A stretch of DNA of 8,585 nucleotides from an uncultured Catenibacterium sp. (GTDB lineage: Bacteria > Bacillota_I > Bacilli_A > Erysipelotrichales > Coprobacillaceae): contig UQGS01000067.1 in the NCBI GenBank assembly GCA_900540685.1, positions 1 through 8,585 of the forward strand. Direction: 5' to 3'. Below are positions 1-5,894 of the stretch, piece after piece; the stretch's first letter is position 1, and each line of letters opens with the position of its first letter. The notes under the pieces were generated by a model. The model was given only the letters and a program-made list of their open reading frames with translations. It was not told the DNA's origin and ran no database searches. The position numbers and the translations under genes were made by a program.

Positions 1-45
1 CTTGAGTTAGAGTGCTATAAAGTAGAAAATCAGGCGTTAAGCTAA
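1..45 (+). CDS. C-terminal end of an upstream gene (partial, unidentified)
   Basis: An open frame enters from the window edge and stops at TAA 43-45, encoding LELECYKVENQALS. Only 14 residues are visible, so function cannot be assigned directly. The segment ELECYKVE resembles DLECYETE at the C-terminus of the putative immunity protein at 527-892, with five of eight residues identical and about 16 of 24 bases shared. It could therefore be the tail of a related immunity gene in a tandem cassette array. That is inference from a very short match. It may equally be the end of an unrelated protein or a chance open frame. Confidence 0.3.
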   Translation, partial: LELECYKVENQALS

Positions 46-86
46 ATTTAATGATCGAATAGCAACATTTTTCTTAAACTGAGCGT

Positions 87-116
87 TTGATATAAAACGT
101 TTTCACAAATTATAAA
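87..116 (+). promoter_or_regulatory. Promoter with cre/LacI-type operator, upstream of toxin remnant
   Basis: A -35 like TTGATA (87-92) and a -10 like TATAAA (111-116) are separated by 18 bp. The spacer is almost filled by TAAAACGTTTTCACA (93-107), whose core AAAACGTTTT (94-103) is a perfect palindrome. Against the CcpA cre pattern TGWAARCGYTWNCW it matches at 12 of 14 positions, missing only the first TG. A repressor bound here would block RNA polymerase. The same 15 bases recur at 1035-1049. Whether CcpA or a local LacI-family regulator binds cannot be told from the sequence. Confidence 0.6.
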
Positions 117-162
117 ACAAGTGGTAATTATGCAATTATGGAATTAGAAGGAGACATTTATT

Positions 163-542
163 ATGCACATAGCAAAGCTAATTGCAGGGATGATAAAACC
201 TATAAAAAATTTCAAGGGTGATAAATCAAGATTAATTTGGAAGCCTAATATAAACTTTTGCAGAAACCAAAGTAATAGGAATTCGTGATAGAGAAGTAGA
301 CAGTGAATATAAATTGCTTGAGTTGGCGAATTTAAGAATTACCGATAATGATGAACACGAATTATTTATGTTGTCTGATGCAACTTTGTGAAACTAGCAA
401 AGGAGTAATGGAGCAATTTATGCTAAGACATCCAAATGTAAAGGTTTCAGTGGTTTCTATAAAAGAATCTAGAATGAAGAGAAGATATGAAGGAATTGAT
501 AAAGAAAGAGAGGAATATAGGGATAGATGGAAAAAGAAGTAA
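163..542 (+). pseudogene. Frameshifted nucleic-acid deaminase toxin remnant (BURPS668_1122-type)
   Basis: A good ribosome binding site (AAGGAG, 148-153) precedes ATG 163, but the reading is split over three frames. Frame one runs from MHIAKLIAG to a stop at 286. A second frame (254-391) carries RDREVDSEYKLLELAN. A third (387-542) carries CETSKGVMEQFMLRHPNVKV and a basic tail ending at TAA 540. Joined, they follow the layout of bacterial toxin deaminases of the BURPS668_1122 type: an R-x-x-x-V-D-S-E-x-K-x-L-E helix with the catalytic Glu, then a C-x-x-C zinc motif followed by G-V-x-x-Q-F and P-N-x-K-V. The second zinc cysteine is replaced by Ser (CETS), so the copy looks inactive even apart from the frameshifts near 251-263 and 383-391. 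No large N-terminal delivery region is present, so this is an orphan toxin tip. Sequencing error could explain the frameshifts but not the missing cysteine. Confidence 0.6.
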
Positions 543-892
543 TAAGCTATTTAGATAGAAAAGAAGATGTATATAGCTGGATGAATGCACAAAAACCAGA
601 TATTAATCCTATTTCCTACGGTAGTTCTTATGTTTTTTATGAACTAGGAGATGTGGACAATCTGAGATTGTGTGAGTATTTTATTGCATGTGGATTATTT
701 GAATTAGAACATCATGACTTGGAAGAACGAATCGAAGAACAAATGACATATTGGATCTATCAATATGAACATTTCGGAAGATTCAAAGATGAAATTCCTG
801 ATTGCGAATTACTAGAGAGGGATATAGAGAAGATTAAATCTATGATGACGCTAAGATTTGAAGATTTAGAATGTTACGAAACCGAATACTAG
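527..892 (+). CDS. Putative immunity protein of the deaminase toxin (small acidic protein)
   Basis: Intact 121-residue protein with no signal peptide or membrane segment, expected in the cytoplasm. It is strikingly acidic, with about 30 Asp/Glu against 12 Lys/Arg. Helical charged stretches lie near residues 58-75 and 93-106. I do not recognise the family. Its start overlaps the last 16 bases of the toxin remnant, the usual layout of a toxin tip followed by its antidote, and the charge suits neutralising a basic nucleic-acid-acting enzyme. The immunity role is inferred from position and composition. The ATG has only a weak Shine-Dalgarno (AGGGA at 519-523, three bases away), suggesting translational coupling to the toxin frame, which still ends at 542 in the third fragment. 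Retention of an intact gene beside a broken toxin fits selection for protection against neighbours. Confidence 0.5.
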   Translation: MEKEVISYLDRKEDVYSWMNAQKPDINPISYGSSYVFYELGDVDNLRLCEYFIACGLFELEHHDLEERIEEQMTYWIYQYEHFGRFKDEIPDCELLERDIEKIKSMMTLRFEDLECYETEY

Positions 893-943
893 TTGGTTTT
901 TATTCTAGCCAGAATGGATGCATATGATGGCCCAGGGATTAAG

Positions 944-974
944 AAAACACAGGCATTGTATTATGTGGTTTTTT
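944..974 (+). terminator. Possible weak terminator after the immunity gene
   Basis: AAAACACA (944-951) can pair with TGTGGTTTTTT (964-974) with one bulged G and a 12-nt loop, followed by a T run. It lies 52 bases after the immunity stop. The hairpin is imperfect and AT-rich, so this is a tentative call. Confidence 0.3.
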
Positions 975-1034
975 ATTTCATAAAGAGAGGACTTATTTTA
1001 AATAATAATAACTTTGAATAATTTTCATATCATG

Positions 1035-1090
1035 TAAAACGTTTTCACATTGTGAAAATAAATCATAATGATTTTTATTGTGTATATAAT
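1035..1090 (+). promoter_or_regulatory. Control region of first GH1 gene: operator palindromes and -10 box
   Basis: TAAAACGTTTTCACA (1035-1049) is identical to 93-107 and has the palindromic cre/LacI core AAAACGTTTT (1036-1045). It overlaps a second perfect palindrome, TTTTCACA-T-TGTGAAAA (1042-1058), and is followed by a third, AAATCAT-A-ATGATTT (1060-1074). A consensus -10 TATAAT lies at 1085-1090. No matching -35 stands out at 17 bp (1062-1067 reads ATCATA), which suggests an activator or a different start point. The rest of the 893-1108 gap holds nothing else that I can support. Confidence 0.55.
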
Positions 1091-1110
1091 ACAGGAAGAC
1101 AAAGATAAAT

Positions 1111-1115
1111 GGAGG
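1111..1115 (+). promoter_or_regulatory. Ribosome binding site deciding the GH1 start
   Basis: GGAGG is placed eight bases before ATG 1124. The longer frame start at 1109 would overlap this site and has no ribosome binding site of its own, so 1124 is preferred. Confidence 0.8.
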
Positions 1116-1123
1116 TAAGGAAA

Positions 1124-2593
1124 ATGGGATTTCCTAAAGGATTTTTATGGGGTGGCGCAGTTGCTGCCAATCAGTGTGAAGGTGCTTATTTAGAAGATGG
1201 TAAAGGTTTATCAGTACCAGATATGTTACTTGGTGGAGATGTAAATACTCCAAGAACATTCTTACCAAAGACTGATAAGACTGCTTTCTATCCAAGCCAT
1301 GAAGCAATTGATTTCTATCATCATTATGCTGAAGATATCGCTTTATTTGCAGAAATGGGATGGAATGTATTTAGACTATCAATCAACTGGGGTAGAATCT
1401 TCCCTAATGGTGATGATGAAACACCTAATGAAGAAGGTTTAGCTTTCTATGATAAGGTATTTGACGAATGTAAGAAACACAATATTGAACCATTAGTTAC
1501 ATTATGTCATTATGAAATTCCTTGGAACATTGTAACTAAATACAATGGTTTCTCTGATAGAAGAGTTATTGATATGTTCGTTAAGTATGCAACTACTTGT
1601 ATGAAACGTTATAAGGATAAGGTTAAATACTGGTTAACATTCAACGAAATCAATATTGCATGTATGGGTGAAGGTGGATTAGGTGACCTTTATGGTTTAG
1701 GTATCATGGATCCAGAAGATGTTAACTCTGATGAACGTATTCCACTAAATAAATTAAAATCTAACCCTCAGAAAACATTTGAAGCATTACATAATCAGTT
1801 TGTTGCAAGTGCATTAGTTGTAACAGAAGGTCATAAGATCAATCCTGATTTCATGATTGGTAACATGATTGCTCATACAACTTTATATCCATTAACACCA
1901 AATCCAAAAGATATTCTTGCAGCATTTAATGAAGATAACTTCAAGAATAACTTCTGTGGTGATGTACAGGTTCGTGGTGAATATCCAACATATATGTTCA
2001 GATATTTCAAGGATCATGGCATTGATACTTCATATATTACTGAAGAAGATAAGAAGATCATCAAAGAAGGTGTGATTGACTTCTATACATTCTCTTACTA
2101 TATGTCTAATTGTGTAACAGTAGATGAAAACGCTGAAAAGACAAATGGTAACCTTGCAACAGGTGCTAAGAACCCTTACTTAAAGGCTTCTGACTGGGGA
2201 TGGCAGATTGACCCTGATGGATTAAGATATACATTAAATATCTTACATGACCGTTATCCACATACACCATTAATGGTTGTAGAAAATGGTTTTGGTGCAT
2301 TTGATAAGGTAGAAGAAGATGGTTCTGTACATGATACATATAGAATTGATTACTTCAGAGATCATATTAAAGCAATGGATGAAGCTATCGAAGATGGTGT
2401 ACCACTAATCGGTTATACAACTTGGGGACCAATCGACTTAGTATCTGCAGGTACTGGACAGTATGCAAAACGTTATGGTTTCATCTATGTAGATAGACAT
2501 GATGATGGAACTGGAGACTTCTCAAGAAGCAAGAAGGATTCATTCTTCTGGTATAAGAAAGTCTGCGAATCTAACGGTGCTGATTTAGACTAA
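1124..2593 (+). CDS. 6-phospho-beta-glucosidase, glycoside hydrolase family 1 (first copy)
   Basis: Cytoplasmic hydrolase of 489 residues that would split phosphorylated beta-glucosides, such as cellobiose- or arbutin/salicin-type sugars delivered by a PTS, into glucose-6-phosphate and an aglycone or glucose. The GH1 marks are all present: N-terminal FLWGGAVAANQCEGA, acid/base Glu175 in TFNEI, nucleophile Glu387 in VVENGFG and Trp434. The Ser441, Lys449 and Tyr451 of S-A-G-T-G-x-x-x-K-R-Y-G form the pocket that reads the sugar 6-phosphate, which points to a phospho-glucosidase and not a plain beta-glucosidase. Length is normal and there is no signal peptide. The loop after the acid/base (about 177-215) differs strongly from that of the second copy, so aglycone preference probably differs. 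No PTS or antiterminator gene is adjacent. Regulation is probably by the palindromes at 1035-1074. Exact substrate is unknown. Confidence 0.9.
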   Translation: MGFPKGFLWGGAVAANQCEGAYLEDGKGLSVPDMLLGGDVNTPRTFLPKTDKTAFYPSHEAIDFYHHYAEDIALFAEMGWNVFRLSINWGRIFPNGDDETPNEEGLAFYDKVFDECKKHNIEPLVTLCHYEIPWNIVTKYNGFSDRRVIDMFVKYATTCMKRYKDKVKYWLTFNEINIACMGEGGLGDLYGLGIMDPEDVNSDERIPLNKLKSNPQKTFEALHNQFVASALVVTEGHKINPDFMIGNMIAHTTLYPLTPNPKDILAAFNEDNFKNNFCGDVQVRGEYPTYMFRYFKDHGIDTSYITEEDKKIIKEGVIDFYTFSYYMSNCVTVDENAEKTNGNLATGAKNPYLKASDWGWQIDPDGLRYTLNILHDRYPHTPLMVVENGFGAFDKVEEDGSVHDTYRIDYFRDHIKAMDEAIEDGVPLIGYTTWGPIDLVSAGTGQYAKRYGFIYVDRHDDGTGDFSRSKKDSFFWYKKVCESNGADLD

Positions 2594-2598
2594 TACAC

Positions 2599-2632
2599 AA
2601 AAGACGTAACTCAAATGAGTTACGCCTTTTTT
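2599..2632. terminator. Bidirectional terminator between GH1 and thiC
   Basis: CGTAACTC (2605-2612) pairs with GAGTTACG (2617-2624) around an AAAT loop. On the plus strand it is followed by TTTTTT (2627-2632). On the minus strand the A-rich 2599-2602 gives a shorter U run, so it also serves thiC, whose stop codon is at 2634-2636. Confidence 0.85.
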
Positions 2633-2633
2633 C

Positions 2634-3941
2634 TTATTCATCAAAAATATTTACAATTTCACCATCAAGAATACGATTCATATTCTTAACAGCACAGAAG
2701 TTACCACACATAGAACATGTATCTTCTTTTTCAGGTGCTGCTTCAGCACGATAACGTCTTGCTTTTTCTGGATCAATAGAATACTTGAATGTTTCTTCCC
2801 AATCTAACTTCTTTCTTGCACATGCCATCTTATTATCTAATTCCATAGCACCAGGAATACCCTTTGCAATATCTGCTGCATGTGCTGCAATCTTAGATGC
2901 AATGATTCCTTCTTTAACATCATCTAGATTAGGTAGACGAAGATGTTCTGCAGGAGTGACATAACATAAGAATGATGCACCATAAGTCGCTGCAATAGCA
3001 CCACCAATAGCTGCAGTAATATGATCATATCCTGGCGCAATATCAGTGACTAGAGGACCTAATACATAGAAAGGTGCTCCTTTACAGATTGTCTTCTGGA
3101 TTTCCATGTTCGCTGCAATCTGATTTAAAGGCATATGACCAGGACCTTCAATCATCACCTGGACATCTTTGTCCCATGCACGCTGTGTTAATTCTCCTAA
3201 AGTCACTAATTCACCAATCTGAGCCACATCAGTTGCATCGGCTAAACATCCAGCACGACATGCATCACCTAAACTCATAGTAATATCATACTCACGACAG
3301 ATATCTAATACTTCATCATAATATTCATAGAATGGATTTTCTTCTCCAGTCATAGCCATCCAGGCAAACATAATAGAACCACCACGAGAAACAATATTCA
3401 TTAAACGTTTATTATTCTTAAAACGTTCATACATAGCTCTATTAATACCACAATGAATAGTCATGAAATCCACACCATCTTCAGCATGCATTCTTACGAT
3501 ATCTAACCATTCTTTAGCTGTAATATCCTTTAAAGCTTTATGGTAATAAACAACAGCATCATAAATAGGAACTGTACCAATAATAGCAGGACACTCTTTA
3601 GTTAATCTCTTTCTAAAAGTACGTGTATCACCATAAGAACTCAAATCCATGATTGATTCAGCACCCATCTTCACTGCATTATTGACCTTTTCAATTTCTA
3701 CATCCATATCTTTACAGTCTCTAGAAATACCTAAGTTCACGTTGATCTTAGTCTTCAACATTGAACCAATACCACTTGGATCAATAGAAGTATGATTCTT
3801 ATTACATGGAATAATCGCCTGTCCTTTCGCAATATACTCACGTAATACTTCTACATCCATAGATTCTTTTGCTGCTACAATTTCCATTTCAGGTGTAATA
3901 ATACCCTGTCTTGCAGCATCCATTTGTGTTGTGTAACTCAT
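2634..3941 (-). CDS. thiC: Phosphomethylpyrimidine synthase ThiC (short form)
   Basis: Radical-SAM enzyme that rearranges aminoimidazole ribotide into hydroxymethylpyrimidine phosphate, the pyrimidine half of thiamine. It is 435 residues long, the compact form seen in many anaerobes, against about 600 in enterobacteria. Visible ThiC marks are HCGINR (163-168), SRGGS (185-189), GDACRAGCLADATD (225-238), EGPGHMP (265-271), YDHITAAIGGA (305-315) and the C-terminal iron-sulfur cluster cysteines Cys409, Cys412 and Cys416. His269, His307 and His333 are candidate metal or substrate ligands. The cysteine motif here is C-x2-C-x3-C, one residue shorter than the textbook C-x2-C-x4-C. The ThiC-like paralog BzaF makes a cobamide lower ligand, but the TPP riboswitch upstream argues for thiamine synthesis. 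The start at 3941 is chosen because AGGAG lies seven bases upstream; a frame start at 3962 would include that site. No other thi gene is adjacent. Confidence 0.95.
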   Translation of the reverse strand: MSYTTQMDAARQGIITPEMEIVAAKESMDVEVLREYIAKGQAIIPCNKNHTSIDPSGIGSMLKTKINVNLGISRDCKDMDVEIEKVNNAVKMGAESIMDLSSYGDTRTFRKRLTKECPAIIGTVPIYDAVVYYHKALKDITAKEWLDIVRMHAEDGVDFMTIHCGINRAMYERFKNNKRLMNIVSRGGSIMFAWMAMTGEENPFYEYYDEVLDICREYDITMSLGDACRAGCLADATDVAQIGELVTLGELTQRAWDKDVQVMIEGPGHMPLNQIAANMEIQKTICKGAPFYVLGPLVTDIAPGYDHITAAIGGAIAATYGASFLCYVTPAEHLRLPNLDDVKEGIIASKIAAHAADIAKGIPGAMELDNKMACARKKLDWEETFKYSIDPEKARRYRAEAAPEKEDTCSMCGNFCAVKNMNRILDGEIVNIFDE

Positions 3942-3948
3942 ACCTGGT

Positions 3949-3953
3949 CTCCT
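3949..3953 (-). promoter_or_regulatory. Ribosome binding site deciding the thiC start
   Basis: The minus strand reads AGGAG here, seven bases before ATG 3941-3939. This fixes the start at the methionine seven codons after the longest possible one. Confidence 0.8.
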
Positions 3954-3963
3954 TTTAAACAAT

Positions 3964-3993
3964 AAAAAAAGGTATACCTGAGCATGTATACCT
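3964..3993 (-). terminator. Riboswitch expression-platform terminator
   Basis: On the minus strand AGGTATAC (3993-3986) pairs with GTATACCT (3977-3970) around an eight-base loop, followed by a run of seven U (3970-3964). It sits between the TPP aptamer and thiC, so ligand-bound RNA would end here and thiamine sufficiency would shut off thiC by premature termination. Confidence 0.85.
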
Positions 3994-4005
3994 AAAAAAA
4001 CAAAA

Positions 4006-4087
4006 TTCCTACGCCGGCATTATCCGTATCAGGTTATATGGGTCGAAATCCGATCGTATTTCTTCTCAGCCGTCGCGTCAGCTCCCC
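4006..4087 (-). ncRNA. TPP riboswitch aptamer (THI element)
   Basis: Read on the minus strand, the segment begins GGGGAGC, carries the invariant CTGAGA, then ACCC, then AACCTGATACGGATAATGCC and GCGTAGGAA. These are the thi-box signatures in the right order and spacing. A P3-like arm (GAAAT with ATTTC) lies between CTGAGA and ACCC. The RNA binds thiamine pyrophosphate. With the terminator directly after it, it should repress thiC transcription when TPP is plentiful. Confidence 0.95.
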
Positions 4088-4111
4088 TTTTTTTATTTGG
4101 TTGATAGTGGT

Positions 4112-4140
4112 ATATTACATCTTATATAAATAAAATGCAA
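4112..4140 (-). promoter_or_regulatory. thiC promoter
   Basis: The minus strand has -35 TTGCAT (4140-4135) and -10 TAATAT (4117-4112) with a 17-bp spacer, placing the start of transcription about 20 bases before the riboswitch aptamer. A cre-like half site, CGCTTTCA on the plus strand (4141-4148), abuts the -35 box. Its left half fits poorly, so carbon control here is only a possibility. Confidence 0.65.
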
Positions 4141-4194
4141 CGCTTTCATTAAAAAAATGTTACAAAATTATTGTGAAATTTTGAACAAATAATG

Positions 4195-4214
4195 TAACAA
4201 TGAAAACATTGTTA
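4195..4214. repeat. Inverted repeat in the thiC/GH1 divergent region
   Basis: TAACAATG (4195-4202) and CATTGTTA (4207-4214) form a perfect 8-bp inverted repeat around AAAA. The left arm also takes part in a longer-range inverted pair, TGTTACA (4158-4164) with TGTAACA (4193-4199). No T run follows, so it is a candidate operator and not a terminator. The binding protein is unknown. Confidence 0.4.
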
Positions 4215-4321
4215 TCTAATGACTATCTGTCAACAAAATATCACTTATTTATTGGATTGATGAACTGATAATGTAAAGATGAAACATTTTTACGAAAGTT
4301 TGATCTCTATTTCTGAAAATT

Positions 4322-4351
4322 ATAGAAATCACTTTCATTTCTATTTATAAT
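4322..4351 (+). promoter_or_regulatory. Promoter/operator region of second GH1 gene
   Basis: A consensus -10 TATAAT lies at 4346-4351, 28 bases before the start codon. Just upstream, ATAGAAAT (4322-4329) and ATTTCTAT (4337-4344) form a perfect 8-bp inverted repeat with a seven-base gap, covering where the -35 box would be. No good -35 hexamer is visible. A regulator bound to the repeat could control the gene. The remaining part of 4141-4379 shows only AT-rich sequence. Confidence 0.45.
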
Positions 4352-4379
4352 TATTAGAAAGAGAAAAGGAGATAAGACA

Positions 4380-5804
4380 ATGTTTAGAGACGACTTTTTA
4401 TGGGGTGGCGCAGTGGCTGCTCATCAGTGTGAAGGTGCCTGGCAGGAAGGCGGAAAAGGAATCAGCTGTACAGATGTAGAAACAGCGGGAGATAACGTAA
4501 CAGGAGCACCTAGACGTTTAACAGATGGTGTTCTTCCTGGAGAAGATTATCCAAACCATGTAGGTGTAGACTTCTATCATCACTATAAAGAAGATATCGC
4601 ATTACTTGCTGAAATGGGATTCAAGGCATTTAGAACTTCTATTGCCTGGACAAGAATCTTCCCAAGAGGAGATGAAGAAACACCTAATGAGGAAGGTTTA
4701 AAGTTCTATGATGATGTATTTGATGAATTATTAAAATATGGTATTGAACCAGTCATCACATTATCACATTTTGAATTACCTTGGGCACTCGCAAAAGAAT
4801 ATGGAGGATTTAGAAATCGTAAAGCCATTGATATGTTTGTGAAGTTCGCAAAGGTATGTTTTGAAAGATATCAGCATAAAGTAAAATACTGGATGACATT
4901 TAATGAAATCAATAACCAGGCTGATCCGACTCAGCATAACTTAATCCAGGAAGGTGCTGTATTATTAAAAGAAGGCGATGATGCTGAATATTTAATGTAT
5001 TTATCAGCTCATCATGAATTAGTCGCTTCAGCACTTGCAGTTAAGGCAGCTCATGAAATCAATCCTGACTTAAAGGTTGGTTGTATGATTGGTATGAATG
5101 GTGTTTATCCAGCTTCTCCAAAACCAGAAGATATGATGAATGCCTTAGGTGCTATGCATCAGAAATATTGGTTTACTGATGTACATGCAAGAGGACATTA
5201 TCCAAACTATATCTTAAAGAAGTTTGAAAGAAAAGGATATGATTTCATTACTGAAGAGGATAAGAAAATCTTAAGTGAAGGTAAAGTAGATTACATTGGA
5301 TTCTCTTATTACATGTCATTCGCAACTAAGTATCAGGGACGTAATGAAAAGACATTTGATTACTTTAATGAAGACTTTGTAAGAAATGAATACTTGAAGG
5401 CTTCTGACTGGGGATGGCAGATTGACCCATTAGGATTACGCTGGTGCTTAAACTGGTTCTATGATCGTTATGAACTTCCAATGATGATTGTAGAAAACGG
5501 TTTTGGTGCTTATGATAAGAAAGAAGCAGATGGTACTGTAGATGACCAGTATCGTATTGATTACTTAAAGGCACATATTGAGGCGATGCGAGATGCAGTC
5601 ACTTATGATGGTGTTGATCTTTTAGGTTATACTATGTGGTCTCCATTTGATATCGTATCTGCTTCTACTGGTGAATATGATAAACGTTATGGTTTCATCT
5701 ATGTTAACTATAATAATAACCATGAAGGGGACTTCTCTAGAAGTAAGAAGAAATCATTTTACTGGTATAAACACGTTATTGAAACAAACGGTGAAGAATT
5801 ATAA
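4380..5804 (+). CDS. 6-phospho-beta-glucosidase, glycoside hydrolase family 1 (second copy)
   Basis: Cytoplasmic GH1 hydrolase of 474 residues, a paralog of the enzyme at 1124-2593, acting on PTS-imported phosphorylated beta-glucosides. Key residues are the N-terminal FLWGGAVAAHQCEGA, acid/base Glu176 in TFNEI, nucleophile Glu372 in IVENGFG, Trp420, and the phosphate pocket Ser427, Lys435 and Tyr437 in S-A-S-T-G-x-x-x-K-R-Y-G. The C-terminal DFSRSKKKSFYWYK block matches the first copy closely, while the loop after the acid/base (about 178-205) does not. ATG 4380 follows AAAGGAG at seven bases. The gene stands alone between its own promoter region and a strong terminator, with no transporter nearby. 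It diverges from thiC across an intergenic gap rich in inverted repeats. Confidence 0.9.
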   Translation: MFRDDFLWGGAVAAHQCEGAWQEGGKGISCTDVETAGDNVTGAPRRLTDGVLPGEDYPNHVGVDFYHHYKEDIALLAEMGFKAFRTSIAWTRIFPRGDEETPNEEGLKFYDDVFDELLKYGIEPVITLSHFELPWALAKEYGGFRNRKAIDMFVKFAKVCFERYQHKVKYWMTFNEINNQADPTQHNLIQEGAVLLKEGDDAEYLMYLSAHHELVASALAVKAAHEINPDLKVGCMIGMNGVYPASPKPEDMMNALGAMHQKYWFTDVHARGHYPNYILKKFERKGYDFITEEDKKILSEGKVDYIGFSYYMSFATKYQGRNEKTFDYFNEDFVRNEYLKASDWGWQIDPLGLRWCLNWFYDRYELPMMIVENGFGAYDKKEADGTVDDQYRIDYLKAHIEAMRDAVTYDGVDLLGYTMWSPFDIVSASTGEYDKRYGFIYVNYNNNHEGDFSRSKKKSFYWYKHVIETNGEEL

Positions 5805-5809
5805 TACTC

Positions 5810-5837
5810 AAGAGATAGCTGTGGCTATCTCTTTTTT
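5810..5837 (+). terminator. Terminator after second GH1 gene
   Basis: AGAGATAGC (5811-5819) pairs perfectly with GCTATCTCT (5824-5832) around TGTG, followed by six T (5832-5837). The end of the T run is shared with the left arm of the CIRCE-like operator at 5836. Confidence 0.9.
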
Positions 5838-5862
5838 AGCAGTCGGATTTGACAAGTGCTAA
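5836..5862 (+). promoter_or_regulatory. CIRCE-like operator (candidate HrcA site)
   Basis: TTAGCAGTC (5836-5844), a nine-base spacer and AAGTGCTAA (5854-5862) match the CIRCE consensus TTAGCACTC-N9-GAGTGCTAA at 16 of 18 arm positions with exact spacer length. It overlaps the -35 box TTGACA (5849-5854), the arrangement expected for repression by HrcA, the heat-shock repressor of groESL and dnaK in Bacillota. Each arm has one mismatch. Binding is not proven and hrcA is not in the window. Confidence 0.6.
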
Positions 5863-5876
5863 ATAAAGGCTATAAT
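5849..5876 (+). promoter_or_regulatory. Consensus promoter of the arginase-like operon
   Basis: A perfect -35 TTGACA (5849-5854) and a perfect -10 TATAAT (5871-5876) are 16 bp apart. The expected start of transcription is near 5883, leaving a leader of only about 12 bases, so the ribosome binding site at 5884 lies at the very 5' end of the message. Confidence 0.8.
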
Positions 5877-5883
5877 TATCAAC

Positions 5884-5888
5884 AGGTG
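5884..5888 (+). promoter_or_regulatory. Ribosome binding site deciding the arginase-like start
   Basis: AGGTG, six bases before ATG 5895. The longest frame would begin at 5856, upstream of the predicted transcription start and inside the operator, so 5895 is preferred. Confidence 0.7.
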
Positions 5889-5894
5889 ATAAAG

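Noticed and set aside
914..1021. Short open frame beginning MDAYDGPGIKKTQ after the immunity gene, in the same frame as it
   Set aside because: No ribosome binding site precedes it, it has 35 codons and matches nothing I recognise. It may be readthrough debris of a longer ancestral gene, but this cannot be supported.
3074..3280. Plus-strand open frame inside thiC
   Set aside because: It lies fully antisense to well-supported thiC coding sequence, with no start signals and no recognisable protein.
5365..5574. Minus-strand open frame inside the second GH1 gene
   Set aside because: Antisense shadow of conserved GH1 codons, with no ribosome binding site.
5647..5862. Plus-strand open frame crossing the end of the second GH1 gene and its terminator
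   Set aside because: Mostly an out-of-frame reading of GH1 and then through the terminator hairpin, so it is not a plausible gene.
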